From Arthrobacter sp. efr-133-TYG-118 (GTDB lineage Bacteria > Actinomycetota > Actinomycetes > Actinomycetales > Micrococcaceae), in the NCBI RefSeq assembly GCF_030209755.1, contig NZ_JARVRH010000033.1, positions 20,187 through 84,186 on the forward strand: 64,000 nucleotides of DNA, given 5' to 3'. The notes below the pieces were generated by a model that saw only the letters and a list, made by a program, of their open reading frames with translations, did no database searches and was not told the DNA's origin. The first letter of the stretch is position 1. Each line of letters opens with the position of its first letter. Of this stretch, positions 36,713 through 45,483 are shown in pieces. Position numbers and translations under genes: made by a program.

Positions 36713-38176
36713 ATGACACCGAACCCTGCAATTGCCACCAGAACACGAAGCCGTGCCCAGATAATCGCTATTGCCGTACTCGCACTCCTGCTCATCGCGC
36801 TCCTCGGCTTCTACACCTTGGTCATTGGGAAGATCGCGGCAGGGTCGGCGCAGCTCAATGACGGCGCAGGTCAGGCATCCGCCGGCGCAGGCCAGCTCAA
36901 GGACGGCGCGGCTCGGCTCGCGGGCGGAGCTGCGGAAGCCGGAACAGGAGCGGCCAAGCTCGCGGATGGCGCGTCAAAAGTCCGAAACGGAATCCAAGGC
37001 AAGCTGGCTCCGGGAGCCCAGCAGTTGAAGGATGGAGCCGACAAACTCGCTACAGGGGCCGTGAAAATCCAGAATGACGTCAACGCCAAGCTTGCGCCGG
37101 GAGTCTACAAGGTGGACGACGGCGCACAGAAGCTCGCGGCCGGTGCCGTGCAGCTTTCCGCGGCCCTGACCCCGACGCCGGGCGGCAACGCTGAAAACAA
37201 TCTCGGCGACGGCGCCACCCAACTGAACAACGGCGCGAACCAGCTCAACAACGGAGCCGCCCAGCTCGACGCCGGCGCTGCCCAACTCGACGCGGGCGCC
37301 GCCAGGCTCGCGGCGGGCACCGATCAGCTCAAAGGTTACCCGGGAGCCGGAGACGATCCCACCAAGGGAACCGGCTCGGCCGCCTTGGCCCAAGGCCTCC
37401 AGCAACTCGCCGACGCCGCCAACGGCATCCAGGGCGTGGTGCCCCTGGCAACTCTGAGAGCGCAGATCAATGCGCTCAACGATGGCGCGCATCGCCTTGA
37501 CGCCGGAGCGTCGCAATTGCGGGCCGGGGCGGGCCAGCTTTCGGCCGGAGCGGCGCAACTGCACGACGGCACCGGACGGCTCGCCGACGGCACCGGGAAG
37601 CTCGCGGCGGGGACCGGCAAGCTGACGGCCGGTTTCGCCACTCTCGCCCAGAAGCTCAACAGCCAGGATCCAGCGTCCCCGGGAGTGGTTCTGGGAACCC
37701 AAATGCTCGCCGATGGAACCGCGAAGATCCGCGTGGGCATGGACGGCGTACCCGGCGACCCTGAGCATCCGGGCCTCCTCAAGGCGACGGCCAGCATGAC
37801 GGACGGGACGTCCCGCTTGGCTGCGGGCACGGATTCGTTGATGACGGGAATCAAGGGCAGCCCTGCTGATCCTGCCTCTCCCGGCCTCCTGGATGGTTCC
37901 ACTGCGCTGGCAGCGGGCGCCTCCAAGTTGTCCGATGGAAATGCCAAACTGGCCGCGGGCTCGGCCCAGTTGTCCACCGGTGCCGACAAACTCGCGGACG
38001 GAAATGCGCGAATCGCGGCGGGCACAGCCGAACTGCATCAGGGAGCTGCGGCGGTATCGCCGTCGAGCATGGCCGAAAAGTCGGACACCGGCACGGCGCT
38101 CGGACTTGTGGGCGTCCTGGGAGCTGGTTCCGTCGGAACCTTCGTCTTCCTGCGGAAGTTCCGGCTCGGCGCGTAG
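36713..38176 (+). CDS. X-X-X-Leu-X-X-Gly heptad-repeat membrane protein
   Basis: Protein of 487 aa built almost wholly of seven-residue units of the form GAxQLxxGAxxLAxG. An N-terminal membrane helix (about residues 18-40, IAIAVLALLLIALLGFYTLVI) and a C-terminal one (GLVGVLGAGSVGTFVFL, near residue 470) with a basic end flank the repeats. The repeats resemble those in YhgE/Pip-type and some MMPL-associated exported proteins, but the Pip permease domain is absent. Location is probably the cell envelope, with the repeats outside. ATG 36713 has AGAGGA upstream. A TetR-like operator candidate lies in its promoter. The function is not known. Confidence 0.8.
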   Translation: MTPNPAIATRTRSRAQIIAIAVLALLLIALLGFYTLVIGKIAAGSAQLNDGAGQASAGAGQLKDGAARLAGGAAEAGTGAAKLADGASKVRNGIQGKLAPGAQQLKDGADKLATGAVKIQNDVNAKLAPGVYKVDDGAQKLAAGAVQLSAALTPTPGGNAENNLGDGATQLNNGANQLNNGAAQLDAGAAQLDAGAARLAAGTDQLKGYPGAGDDPTKGTGSAALAQGLQQLADAANGIQGVVPLATLRAQINALNDGAHRLDAGASQLRAGAGQLSAGAAQLHDGTGRLADGTGKLAAGTGKLTAGFATLAQKLNSQDPASPGVVLGTQMLADGTAKIRVGMDGVPGDPEHPGLLKATASMTDGTSRLAAGTDSLMTGIKGSPADPASPGLLDGSTALAAGASKLSDGNAKLAAGSAQLSTGADKLADGNARIAAGTAELHQGAAAVSPSSMAEKSDTGTALGLVGVLGAGSVGTFVFLRKFRLGA

Positions 38177-38187
38177 CTGCGGAAGCC

Positions 38188-38901
38188 TCAGGCGAGCAGC
38201 CGGGTCAAGGAGTCTATTTCCCGGCCGGAAAAGTCGGAGGCGAGCTCGCCGGTGCGGTTCAGCCAGATGCCCAGCAATCCGGCGGCCGTGGCGCCGTCGG
38301 CGTCGAGAAGGCGGTTGTCGCCCACAAAAAGGGTCTCGGCCGGGGTGGTGCCCAAGCGACGGACCCCTTCCAGGTAAATGGCAGGGTCCGGCTTGGGCAC
38401 GCCTACAGTGTCCGTTCCAACAAGGACCGAGACCCGGGCGAGTCCCGCACTGTCAAGCTTGACCCGCTGGTAGTCATGGACGTTGTTGCTCACGGCGCCA
38501 TAGGGGATGCCCGCGGCGTCCAGTGCATCGAGGACGGGCAGGACATCGCTGAAGGCCCTGACATAACTGGGCTGCAGGCGCGAGTAGTCATTGAGCCACG
38601 TGTGGGAGTCCTCGCCTCCCAGTTCCACGCCGAAATGCCCCAGGGCTGCGCGGCCACGCAGGAGGCGCTGCTCGTTGAACGTCAATTCACCGGCGAGGTA
38701 CCGGTCATAGAAATGCGTGGTTTCGTGCGTGAAGATCCGCCCGAACTTCTCCCACCCGGCCTGGTCCAGGCCGGGCAGGAGGTGTTCGCTCACGTCACGC
38801 AGGGCCGTGGTCATGGCGAACTCAAGATCCACCAGGGTGTCGTCGATGTCGAACAGGACACCCCGGACCGTGCCGAATGACTCATGAAGTGCGTTAATCA
38901 C
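38188..38901 (-). CDS. HAD-superfamily hydrolase
   Basis: Predicted phosphatase of 237 aa. HAD motif I is FDIDDTLVD (nucleophile Asp18, acid/base Asp20), motif II is AVSNN, the motif III Lys is in VGVPKPDPAIY and motif IV acidic residues are in FVGDNRLLDADGA. The helical cap between motifs I and II places it with subfamily I (phosphoglycolate phosphatase-like or YjjG-like). The substrate is unknown. The GTG start at 38901 lies 12 bases after the gltX stop, so it is co-transcribed with gltX. It converges with the heptad-repeat gene. Confidence 0.88.
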   Translation of the reverse strand: MINALHESFGTVRGVLFDIDDTLVDLEFAMTTALRDVSEHLLPGLDQAGWEKFGRIFTHETTHFYDRYLAGELTFNEQRLLRGRAALGHFGVELGGEDSHTWLNDYSRLQPSYVRAFSDVLPVLDALDAAGIPYGAVSNNVHDYQRVKLDSAGLARVSVLVGTDTVGVPKPDPAIYLEGVRRLGTTPAETLFVGDNRLLDADGATAAGLLGIWLNRTGELASDFSGREIDSLTRLLA

Positions 38902-38913
38902 GGAGTGCCTGAA

Positions 38914-40428
38914 CTAGCCGCGAAATGCGCGCAAGCGGGTGAGCGAGGAATCCTTGCCCAGGATGACCATAGATTCGAACAGCGGCGGCGAGATGCGGCG
39001 GCCGGAGATTGCCGTGCGCACGGGGCCGAACGCAAGGCGCGGCTTGATGCCGAGGTCCTCCACCAAGGCCTGCTTGAGCGCTGCCTGGATGCTTTCTGCT
39101 GTCCAGTCGGCGAGGGGTTCCAACGCAGCCAACGCGGCGTCCAGCACCTCGCTCAGGTTCTCGGGGAGACCCTTGCGGGCATCGTCGGCGACGTCGATCG
39201 CTTCGTCGTTCTTGAACAGGAAGGCGAGCATCTCGGGAGCCTCGCCCAGCAGGGTGATCCGCTCCTGGACCAGGGGTGCTGCCTCGGCAAGGATCTCTTC
39301 CTGGCGGGGAGTCAGGATCTCCCCCACGAAGCCGGCGGCACGCAGGTACGGCACAAGCCGCTGACGGAAATCCTCCGGAGTGAGCATGCGCACGTGCGTT
39401 CCGTTGATGGCTTCGGCCTTCTTGATATCGAAACGCGCCGGGTTGCCCAGGACGTCGTGGACGTCGAAGTTGGCCACGAGCTGCTCCACGGTGAAGATGT
39501 CCTCGTCGGCGCTCAGGGACCAGCCCAGAAGTGACAGGTAGTTGAGCAATCCTTCGCGGATGAAGCCGCGTTCACGGTGCAGGAAGAGGCTGGATTCCGG
39601 ATCGCGCTTGGAAAGCTTCTTGTTGCCCTGGCCCATGACGTAGGGAAGGTGGCCGAACTCGGGCATGTACTCAGCCACACCGATGGCGTAGAGCGCACGG
39701 TACAGGGCGATCTGCCGCGGAGTGGAGCTGAGCAGGTCTTCGCCGCGCAGGACGTGCGTTATACCCATGAGTGCGTCATCAACGGGGTTCACCAGCGTGT
39801 AAAGCGGGGCTCCGTTGGCACGAACCACGGCGAAGTCGGGCACGGACCCCGCCTTGAAGGTGATCTCCCCACGCACCAGGTCGTTGAAGGTCAGGTCTTC
39901 GTCCGGCATGCGCAGGCGCAACACGGCATTGCGGCCCTCGGCCTTGTACTGGGCGAGCTGCTCCTCGGTAACGTGGCGGTCAAAGCCGTCGTAACCGAGC
40001 TTCGGATCGCGGCCGGCGGCGCGGTGCCGAGCTTCAATCTCCTCGGGAGTGGAGTACGACTCATAGATGTGACCGCCGGCCTTGAGCTTGGCGATCACGT
40101 CCCGGTACATGTCGCTGCGCTGCGACTGGCGGTACGGTTCGTGCGGCCCGCCGACTTCGACGCCCTCGTCCCAGTCGATGCCGAGCCACTTCAACGCATC
40201 AAGCAGTTGGTGGTAGCTTTCCTCGCTGTCGCGGGCCGAGTCGGTATCCTCGATCCGGAAAATCAGTTTGCCACCGGTATGCCGCGCGTAGGCCCAGTTG
40301 AAGAGGGCCGTACGGATCAGCCCAACGTGCGGAGTTCCCGTGGGTGAGGGGCAGAACCGGACGCGGACCGGGGTTTCGGCGTTCACGGCAGGAATGGCGG
40401 CAGAGTTCGACGCAGCAACAGTAGTCAT
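38914..40428 (-). CDS. gltX: Glutamyl-tRNA synthetase
   Basis: Class I synthetase that charges tRNA-Glu (and in organisms with GatCAB also tRNA-Gln). The 504-aa protein has the HIGH-type motif PHVGLIRTALFNW and the KMSKS-type motif KKLSKRD, with the typical RIEDTD segment between. A Ser/Ala-rich N-terminal extension of about 20 residues precedes the fold. It is upstream of the HAD gene on the same strand. tRNA-Glu and tRNA-Gln genes lie 3 kb away. Confidence 0.97.
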   Translation of the reverse strand: MTTVAASNSAAIPAVNAETPVRVRFCPSPTGTPHVGLIRTALFNWAYARHTGGKLIFRIEDTDSARDSEESYHQLLDALKWLGIDWDEGVEVGGPHEPYRQSQRSDMYRDVIAKLKAGGHIYESYSTPEEIEARHRAAGRDPKLGYDGFDRHVTEEQLAQYKAEGRNAVLRLRMPDEDLTFNDLVRGEITFKAGSVPDFAVVRANGAPLYTLVNPVDDALMGITHVLRGEDLLSSTPRQIALYRALYAIGVAEYMPEFGHLPYVMGQGNKKLSKRDPESSLFLHRERGFIREGLLNYLSLLGWSLSADEDIFTVEQLVANFDVHDVLGNPARFDIKKAEAINGTHVRMLTPEDFRQRLVPYLRAAGFVGEILTPRQEEILAEAAPLVQERITLLGEAPEMLAFLFKNDEAIDVADDARKGLPENLSEVLDAALAALEPLADWTAESIQAALKQALVEDLGIKPRLAFGPVRTAISGRRISPPLFESMVILGKDSSLTRLRAFRG

Positions 40429-40514
40429 AATGGTTCCAACTTTACCCCGTGCCGCCGGGCGGAAAGCCCAGTGCCACGTGGCAGAAAGCCACTCGCGAGC
40501 GGACCGCCGAACCT

Positions 40515-41291
40515 CTATCGGCGGACTACCGGGTTGGACAAGCGGCCGATGCCTTCGATCTCGATCTCGTAGCGGTCGCCCTCCTGGACCAGGCCGACAC
40601 CGGCAGGAGTCCCGGTCATGATGACATCACCCGGAAGCAGGGTGAAAGCCTGCGAAACGATCGACACCAGCTCCCGCACGCTGCGGATCATCTGGTTCGT
40701 GCTGCCGTCCTGGCGGAGTTCCCCGTTGAGCCAGCCCTTGATGGCCAGGTCCTCGGGGTCGAGCTCGGTCTCGATCCACGGGCCAAGCGGCGCGGAGGTA
40801 TCAAATCCCTTGGCGCGTGCCCATTGCAGGTCCGTCTTCTGAACGTCACGGGCCGTAAGGTCGTTGCCGCAGGTGTAGCCGAAAATGACATCATCCACCC
40901 GGTCTTCGGGCACATCCTTGCAAATGCGGCCAATGACAACGCAGAGTTCCGCCTCAAAGGAGACCTCCTCCGAGAACTCGGGCAACACGATGGGATCGTT
41001 GGGGCCGACGACGGCGGTGTTCGGCTTCAGGAACAGCAGGGGGTGCTGCGGGACCTCATTGCCGAGTTCCCGGGCATGCTCGGCGAAGTTCCGCCCGACG
41101 CCGATGACCTTGCTGCGCGGAATGATCGGTGCCAGCAGGCGCACGTCTTCCAGCTTGTGGCGGACCGAGGTCCGCTCGACGCCGTTGAAGAAGGGGTCGC
41201 CATGGATGACAGTGATGACTTCACTGCCGGGCTCACCTTCGACGACGCCGTAGACGGGATCAGAATCAACAACAAACCGGGCGATACGCAT
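40515..41291 (-). CDS. Fumarylacetoacetate hydrolase family protein
   Basis: Protein of 258 aa with the FAH C-terminal catalytic fold: metal ligands in SFEAELCVVIG and GNDLTARDVQ, and MTGTPAGVG near the end. The IGVGRNFAEHARELG segment is typical of family members that act on 2-hydroxyhepta-2,4-dienedioate or acylpyruvates; the substrate here cannot be told. ATG 41291 (MRIARFVVDSD) is the natural start; the frame stays open upstream over the neighbour gene. It lies downstream of gltX in opposite order on the same strand, with an 86-base gap. Confidence 0.9.
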   Translation of the reverse strand: MRIARFVVDSDPVYGVVEGEPGSEVITVIHGDPFFNGVERTSVRHKLEDVRLLAPIIPRSKVIGVGRNFAEHARELGNEVPQHPLLFLKPNTAVVGPNDPIVLPEFSEEVSFEAELCVVIGRICKDVPEDRVDDVIFGYTCGNDLTARDVQKTDLQWARAKGFDTSAPLGPWIETELDPEDLAIKGWLNGELRQDGSTNQMIRSVRELVSIVSQAFTLLPGDVIMTGTPAGVGLVQEGDRYEIEIEGIGRLSNPVVRR

Positions 41292-41346
41292 GGGTTCTAG
41301 CGTACCGTCCGCAGGCGGCGACCACGCGCGCCACGGGAGGTGTCCG

Positions 41347-42129
41347 CTAGCCGCGCAGATAGTCCAATTGCGCCGCCACCGAGGTTTCAGCTGCCCACCG
41401 CACGGAAGGATCGACGTCGGGATACACCGCATCGGTGACGGCCTGGACCTCGGCTTGGGCCCCGAGCCGCGCCAGTGCATCGCGGATCTGGTCCAGCCGC
41501 ATCTCCCTGTGGGCCCGGTACTCGCGGCACACGGCGTCGACGGCCGGCAGCACTGGTCCGTGCGCCGGCAATAGCCTTGCCGGACCAAGGCTTTCGAGTG
41601 TGTCCAGGCTGGAAAGGTAGTCCCCCAACCTTCCGTCGGGATAGTCCAGGACGGTCGTTCCCCGTCCCAGGATGGTATCGCCCGTCAGTACCGAGCCATC
41701 CGGTCCGTCGCCCGGAAGGTGGAAGCAGACTGAATCCGAAGTATGGCCCGGCGTGGCAAGCACCCGGATCTCAACGCCTGCAGCCTCGATGACCTCGCCA
41801 CCCCGCAACGGTTCGCCCCCGTGGCAGTGAGCAGGATCCGCCGCGCGGACGGGCGCGCCGGTGAGTTCCCGGAAGCGGGCAGAGGCCGCCGTATGGTCCT
41901 TGTGGCGATGGGTGATGAGAACGAGCTCCACAGTTCCCGTGGCGGCCAAGGCCGCGAGGTGCGGTTCGTCGAGCGGCCCGGGATCGACGACGACGACCCC
42001 GGCAGCGTCCGGTGCGGCAATGACGTACGAGTTGGTGCCGTCCAGGCTCATCGGACCCGGATTGGGCGCGAGCCGCGAACGCGTGAGCGGGCTGCTGTTC
42101 TGGAAAGAGGCGTCTTTGACCGGATTCAC
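41347..42129 (-). CDS. Metallo-beta-lactamase-fold hydrolase
   Basis: Zinc hydrolase of 260 aa. The zinc motif is THRHKDHT (HxHxDH), with further ligands in ATPGHTSDS, TGDTILGRG and the C-terminal PAHGP. The segment SLDGTNSYVI near the start is typical of a broad family of glyoxalase II-like and LACTB2-like hydrolases (MBL with winged-helix tail); the C-terminal 60 residues fit such a tail. GTG 42129 (VNPVKDASF) is the chosen start with GGAG just upstream; MSLDGT, 27 codons in, is another option. It is divergent from the SGNH lipoprotein gene. Confidence 0.87.
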   Translation of the reverse strand: MNPVKDASFQNSSPLTRSRLAPNPGPMSLDGTNSYVIAAPDAAGVVVVDPGPLDEPHLAALAATGTVELVLITHRHKDHTAASARFRELTGAPVRAADPAHCHGGEPLRGGEVIEAAGVEIRVLATPGHTSDSVCFHLPGDGPDGSVLTGDTILGRGTTVLDYPDGRLGDYLSSLDTLESLGPARLLPAHGPVLPAVDAVCREYRAHREMRLDQIRDALARLGAQAEVQAVTDAVYPDVDPSVRWAAETSVAAQLDYLRG

Positions 42130-42279
42130 TTCTCCATCTTGGCACAAGCCAGCGGCCGGACCCGGGAACGGGAAGCCCTGTTCGGCGAGGCAGGAGGCAA
42201 GAGGCAGGCACGGCACACGACGTAGCATGGTGCCAAGGCACTGGGACGGATATATGTGGACGGTTGAGGAGGAGTCGAA

Positions 42280-43020
42280 TTGTTGCGGAGTCACACCCGA
42301 CGAAGAGAACTTCTGCGGACGACGACGGTGATCGCCACAGTCTGCCTTTCCGTCCTCGCACTCCTCAGCGCCTGTTCCTCCGACACTGGAACCCGGTCCG
42401 CCGCGGCCCAGGCCCAGCCCACCGTGGTGATCATCGGAGACTCCCTCAGCACGGGTCACGGCACCTCCCCTGCCGAGGCCTGGCCCAATCTGGTGGAGAA
42501 CGATCCCGGCTTTCAACAGGTCCAAGCGACCATCGTCAATGCCGCGCATGATGGCAGCGGCTATGTCAGCGTTGGCGAGAACGGATCGACCTTCGGTTCC
42601 CAAGTGGACACGGCGGTAACCGACGAGACCCGCTTGGTGTTGTTCTTTGGTTCAGAAAATGACATGGGCACCGCTCCCGGAGAAACCGAGGCTGCGGCCG
42701 CCCGGGCTTTCGCCTCAGTCAAGTCCCGTGCTCCCCAAGCCGACATCCTGGTAGTCGGGCCGCCGTCGTACACGAGCACGCCCGAAGCGGAAAGGCTCGA
42801 TATCCGCGACCAGGACAAAGCCGCTGCCCTGAAAGCCGGCGCCGACTTCGTGGATCCGATCGACCTCGGCTGGATCATGGACGATGCCGCAGAGCTCATT
42901 GGTCCCGACGGCGATCACCCGTCCGCGGCAGGCCAGCAGTATCTGCAGGCCAAGATGGAAGCTCTCATCGGAGCGCGGATCCAGCAAGCCAGCCCCGGTA
43001 ACACCCCGCTCGCTGGTTAA
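42280..43020 (+). CDS. SGNH/GDSL-type hydrolase lipoprotein
   Basis: Exported esterase-like protein of 246 aa. The signal peptide ends in the lipobox LLSAC (around residue 32), so the product is probably membrane-anchored outside the cell. GDSL block I is IIGDSLSTGHG with the catalytic Ser, block III is GSENDMG (Asn/Gly oxyanion residues), and the catalytic pair is in DGDHPSAAG. The natural substrate (an acetylated sugar or lipid) is unknown. The TTG start at 42280 is preceded by GAGGAGG; a second TTG follows directly. It is convergent with ilvE. Confidence 0.87.
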   Translation: MLRSHTRRRELLRTTTVIATVCLSVLALLSACSSDTGTRSAAAQAQPTVVIIGDSLSTGHGTSPAEAWPNLVENDPGFQQVQATIVNAAHDGSGYVSVGENGSTFGSQVDTAVTDETRLVLFFGSENDMGTAPGETEAAAARAFASVKSRAPQADILVVGPPSYTSTPEAERLDIRDQDKAAALKAGADFVDPIDLGWIMDDAAELIGPDGDHPSAAGQQYLQAKMEALIGARIQQASPGNTPLAG

Positions 43021-43024
43021 ACGG

Positions 43025-43063
43025 CGACGGCGACCCGCCCACCAAAGTGGGAGGCCGCCGTCG
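43025..43063. terminator. Hairpin between converging SGNH and ilvE genes
   Basis: Two-part stem: outer CGACGGCG (43025-43032) with CGCCGTCG (43056-43063), inner CCCAC with GTGGG. No T-run is visible, so intrinsic termination is only a possibility. Confidence 0.45.
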
Positions 43064-43079
43064 GGCGCTCTACTGAACC

Positions 43080-44192
43080 TTAGGCCAGGCGGGTGAGCCA
43101 GCCGTGCTTGTCCTCGACCGTTCCGGTCTGGATGCCGAGCAACTGCTCGCGGATGGCCATGGTGGTTTCGCCTGCCTTGGCGTCCTCGGAGCCGATGAAC
43201 TCGGTCTTGTCCTTGAGCACGCCGATCGGGGTGATGACGGCCGCGGTTCCGCAAGCGAAGACCTCGGCGATTTCGCCGGAAGCCACGCCGTCACGCCATT
43301 CTGCGAGCGTGATCTTGCGCTCTGAAACCTCGCGGCCCATGTCCTTCGCCACCTGGATGACGGAAGAACGGGTCACGCCTTCAAGGATGGTTCCGGTGAG
43401 TGCGGGAGTGGCGAGTGAGCCGTCCTTCATGACGAAGAAGACGTTCATGCCCCCGAGTTCCTCGACGGCGTCGTCGTTGAAGTGGTCCAGGAAGAGGACC
43501 TGCTTGCAGCCGTTCTCCTCGGCTTCCATCTGGGCAATCAGGGATGCGGCGTAGTTTCCACCGCACTTGGCCGCACCAGTTCCGCCACGGCCGGCACGCG
43601 CGTATTCACGGGAGATCCAGATGGATACCGGCTTGAGTTCGCCGCCGAAGTAATTGCCGGCCGGAGAGGCGATGACCCGGAAGGAAACCTCGCGGGCGGC
43701 GCGGACACCCAGGAACGCTTCCGTCGCGATCATGAACGGGCGCAAGTACAGGGCCTCGCCGTCGCCGGACGGAACCCATTCCTTGTCCGCCTGCACGAGT
43801 TCGCGGATGGCGCCGAGGAAGTATTCCTCAGGCAGTTCCGGGAGGGCCAGGCGGCGGGCCGACTTGTTCAGGCGCGCGGCGTTGGCCTCGGGACGGAATG
43901 TCCACACTGAGCCGTCGGCGTGGCGGTATGCCTTGAGGCCTTCGAAGATCTCCTGGCCGTAGTGCAGCACTGCCGCCGAAGGATCCAGTGAAATCGGTCC
44001 GTAGGCCTCGACGCGGGCACTGTGCCAGCCGCCCTTGCCCTCTGTGTCAACGCTGTAGTCGACGATGACGGTGTTGTCGGTGAAGTAGTCGCCAAATCCC
44101 GGGTTTGCCAGGATAGCTGCACGCTCCTCAGCAGACTTCGGGGTCTCCGAGAGCTGCTGGCTGAATTCGACGCCGTGGGCAGTCTGAGTCAT
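43080..44192 (-). CDS. ilvE: Branched-chain amino-acid aminotransferase
   Basis: Last step of valine, leucine and isoleucine synthesis (PLP fold type IV). The 370-aa protein has the substrate-binding FEGLKAYRHADG, the catalytic Lys in GGTGAAKCGGNYAASL, and EVFACGTAAVITPIG near the C-terminus, matching the BCAT family, with length typical of the eukaryote-like bacterial form. It lies upstream of nothing on its strand and next to leuB (135-base gap). An inverted repeat GAACCAT-N12-ATGGTTC (44222-44247) precedes its start. Confidence 0.96.
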   Translation of the reverse strand: MTQTAHGVEFSQQLSETPKSAEERAAILANPGFGDYFTDNTVIVDYSVDTEGKGGWHSARVEAYGPISLDPSAAVLHYGQEIFEGLKAYRHADGSVWTFRPEANAARLNKSARRLALPELPEEYFLGAIRELVQADKEWVPSGDGEALYLRPFMIATEAFLGVRAAREVSFRVIASPAGNYFGGELKPVSIWISREYARAGRGGTGAAKCGGNYAASLIAQMEAEENGCKQVLFLDHFNDDAVEELGGMNVFFVMKDGSLATPALTGTILEGVTRSSVIQVAKDMGREVSERKITLAEWRDGVASGEIAEVFACGTAAVITPIGVLKDKTEFIGSEDAKAGETTMAIREQLLGIQTGTVEDKHGWLTRLA

Positions 44193-44327
44193 GTTTCCTC
44201 CAGTCGGCTACCAGGCAGAGCGAACCATCTCTTGGAGGATATGGTTCAGCGACGGACCACGGCAGCAGGTAAATAATTCAAGTAAAGCTTACGCCCGGGC
44301 ACAGACCCTAAAGTGCCAGTGCAGGCC

Positions 44328-45392
44328 CTAAAGTGCGGCCGCAATCGCGTCGCCGATGGCCGCGGTGCTGCGGCCATCGCCGTTGCGGCTTTCAATGTCG
44401 GCGACGACGGCGGCTTCGATCCTGCGGGCAGCGGTCGTGTAGCCGAGGTGGTCCAGTAACAAGGCCGCGGACAGGATGGCCGCGGTGGGATCCGCTTTCT
44501 GCTGTCCGGCGATATCCGGGGCGGAACCGTGGACGGGTTCGAACATGGAGGGCGCGGTGCGGTCCATGTTGATGTTGCCTGAGGCTGCCAGTCCGATGCC
44601 GCCGGTGATGGCCGCGGCGAGATCGGTGATGATGTCTCCGAAGAGGTTGTCGGTGACGATCACGTCGAAGCGGGAGGGGTCGGTGACCATGAAGATCGTC
44701 GCGGCGTCGATGTGCAGGTAGTCGTGGGTGACCTCAGGGAATTCCTCGGCCACGGCCTCAACTGTGCGCTTCCACAAGTGGCCTGCGAAGACCAGGACGT
44801 TGTGCTTATGGACGAGGGTCACGTGCTTGCGGGGACGCTCGCTGGCGCGGCGGAAGGCGTCCCGGACGACGCGCTCGACGCCGTGGGCCGTGTTGAGCGA
44901 CACTTCGGTGGCAACCTCATGCGGGGTCCCGCCGCGCAGCGTACCGCCGTTGCCGACGTACGGACCCTCGGTGCCTTCTCGGACCACGATGAAATCGATG
45001 TTTCCGGGGTTGGCCAGCGGGCTGCCCACCGTGCCATAGAGCCGCGACGGGCGCAGGTTCACAAAGTGGTCCAGGCTGAAGCGGAGCTTGAGCAGCATCT
45101 CGCGTTCAATGATGCCGGAAGGAATACGCGTGTCTCCCGGTGCGGCACCGACAGCGCCGAACAGGATGGCGTCGCGGGTGCGCAGGTCGGCCAGGACCTC
45201 GTCCGGGAGGGTTTCGCCGGTTTCGAGCCAGTGCTGGGCTCCAAGCTTGTATTCGGTCTGCTCCAAGGTGACGCCTTCTTCGGCGACGACCTTTTCCAGG
45301 ACCTTGAGGGCTTCGGCAATGACTTCGGGGCCAATGCCGTCGCCGGGAATGACAGCCAGGTTGATCGTTGCGGCGGTTTGCGTTGCGCTCAT
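44328..45392 (-). CDS. leuB: 3-isopropylmalate dehydrogenase
   Basis: Oxidative decarboxylation step in leucine synthesis. The 354-aa product has VIPGDGIGPEV near the N-terminus, the substrate-binding region RPSRLY, DNLFGDIITDLAA (metal-binding Asp) and EPVHGSAPDIAG. The ATG at 45392 (MSATQTAATINLAV) is chosen; the frame stays open upstream without homology. An operator-like repeat TCTCA-N5-TGAGC lies about 40 bases before the start, matching sites at leuC and ilvD. Confidence 0.96.
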   Translation of the reverse strand: MSATQTAATINLAVIPGDGIGPEVIAEALKVLEKVVAEEGVTLEQTEYKLGAQHWLETGETLPDEVLADLRTRDAILFGAVGAAPGDTRIPSGIIEREMLLKLRFSLDHFVNLRPSRLYGTVGSPLANPGNIDFIVVREGTEGPYVGNGGTLRGGTPHEVATEVSLNTAHGVERVVRDAFRRASERPRKHVTLVHKHNVLVFAGHLWKRTVEAVAEEFPEVTHDYLHIDAATIFMVTDPSRFDVIVTDNLFGDIITDLAAAITGGIGLAASGNINMDRTAPSMFEPVHGSAPDIAGQQKADPTAAILSAALLLDHLGYTTAARRIEAAVVADIESRNGDGRSTAAIGDAIAAAL

Positions 45393-45433
45393 TCTTTCAG
45401 ACTGCCAATGCATCCACATGTTGGTCAAAATCG

Positions 45434-45448
45434 TCTCACCATTTGAGC
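45434..45448. promoter_or_regulatory. Operator candidate upstream of leuB
   Basis: TCTCA-CCATT-TGAGC, a one-mismatch copy of the inverted repeat between leuC and ltbR. Its position just before leuB fits control by the LtbR-like regulator. Confidence 0.55.
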
Positions 45449-45483
45449 GCCGGGCAGTCTTGAGGAGGGCCATCCGCGAGAAG

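Noticed and set aside
44222..44247. Inverted repeat GAACCAT-N12-ATGGTTC before ilvE
   Set aside because: It does not match the TCTCA-N5-TGAGA motif and has no second copy, so I did not list it as a site.
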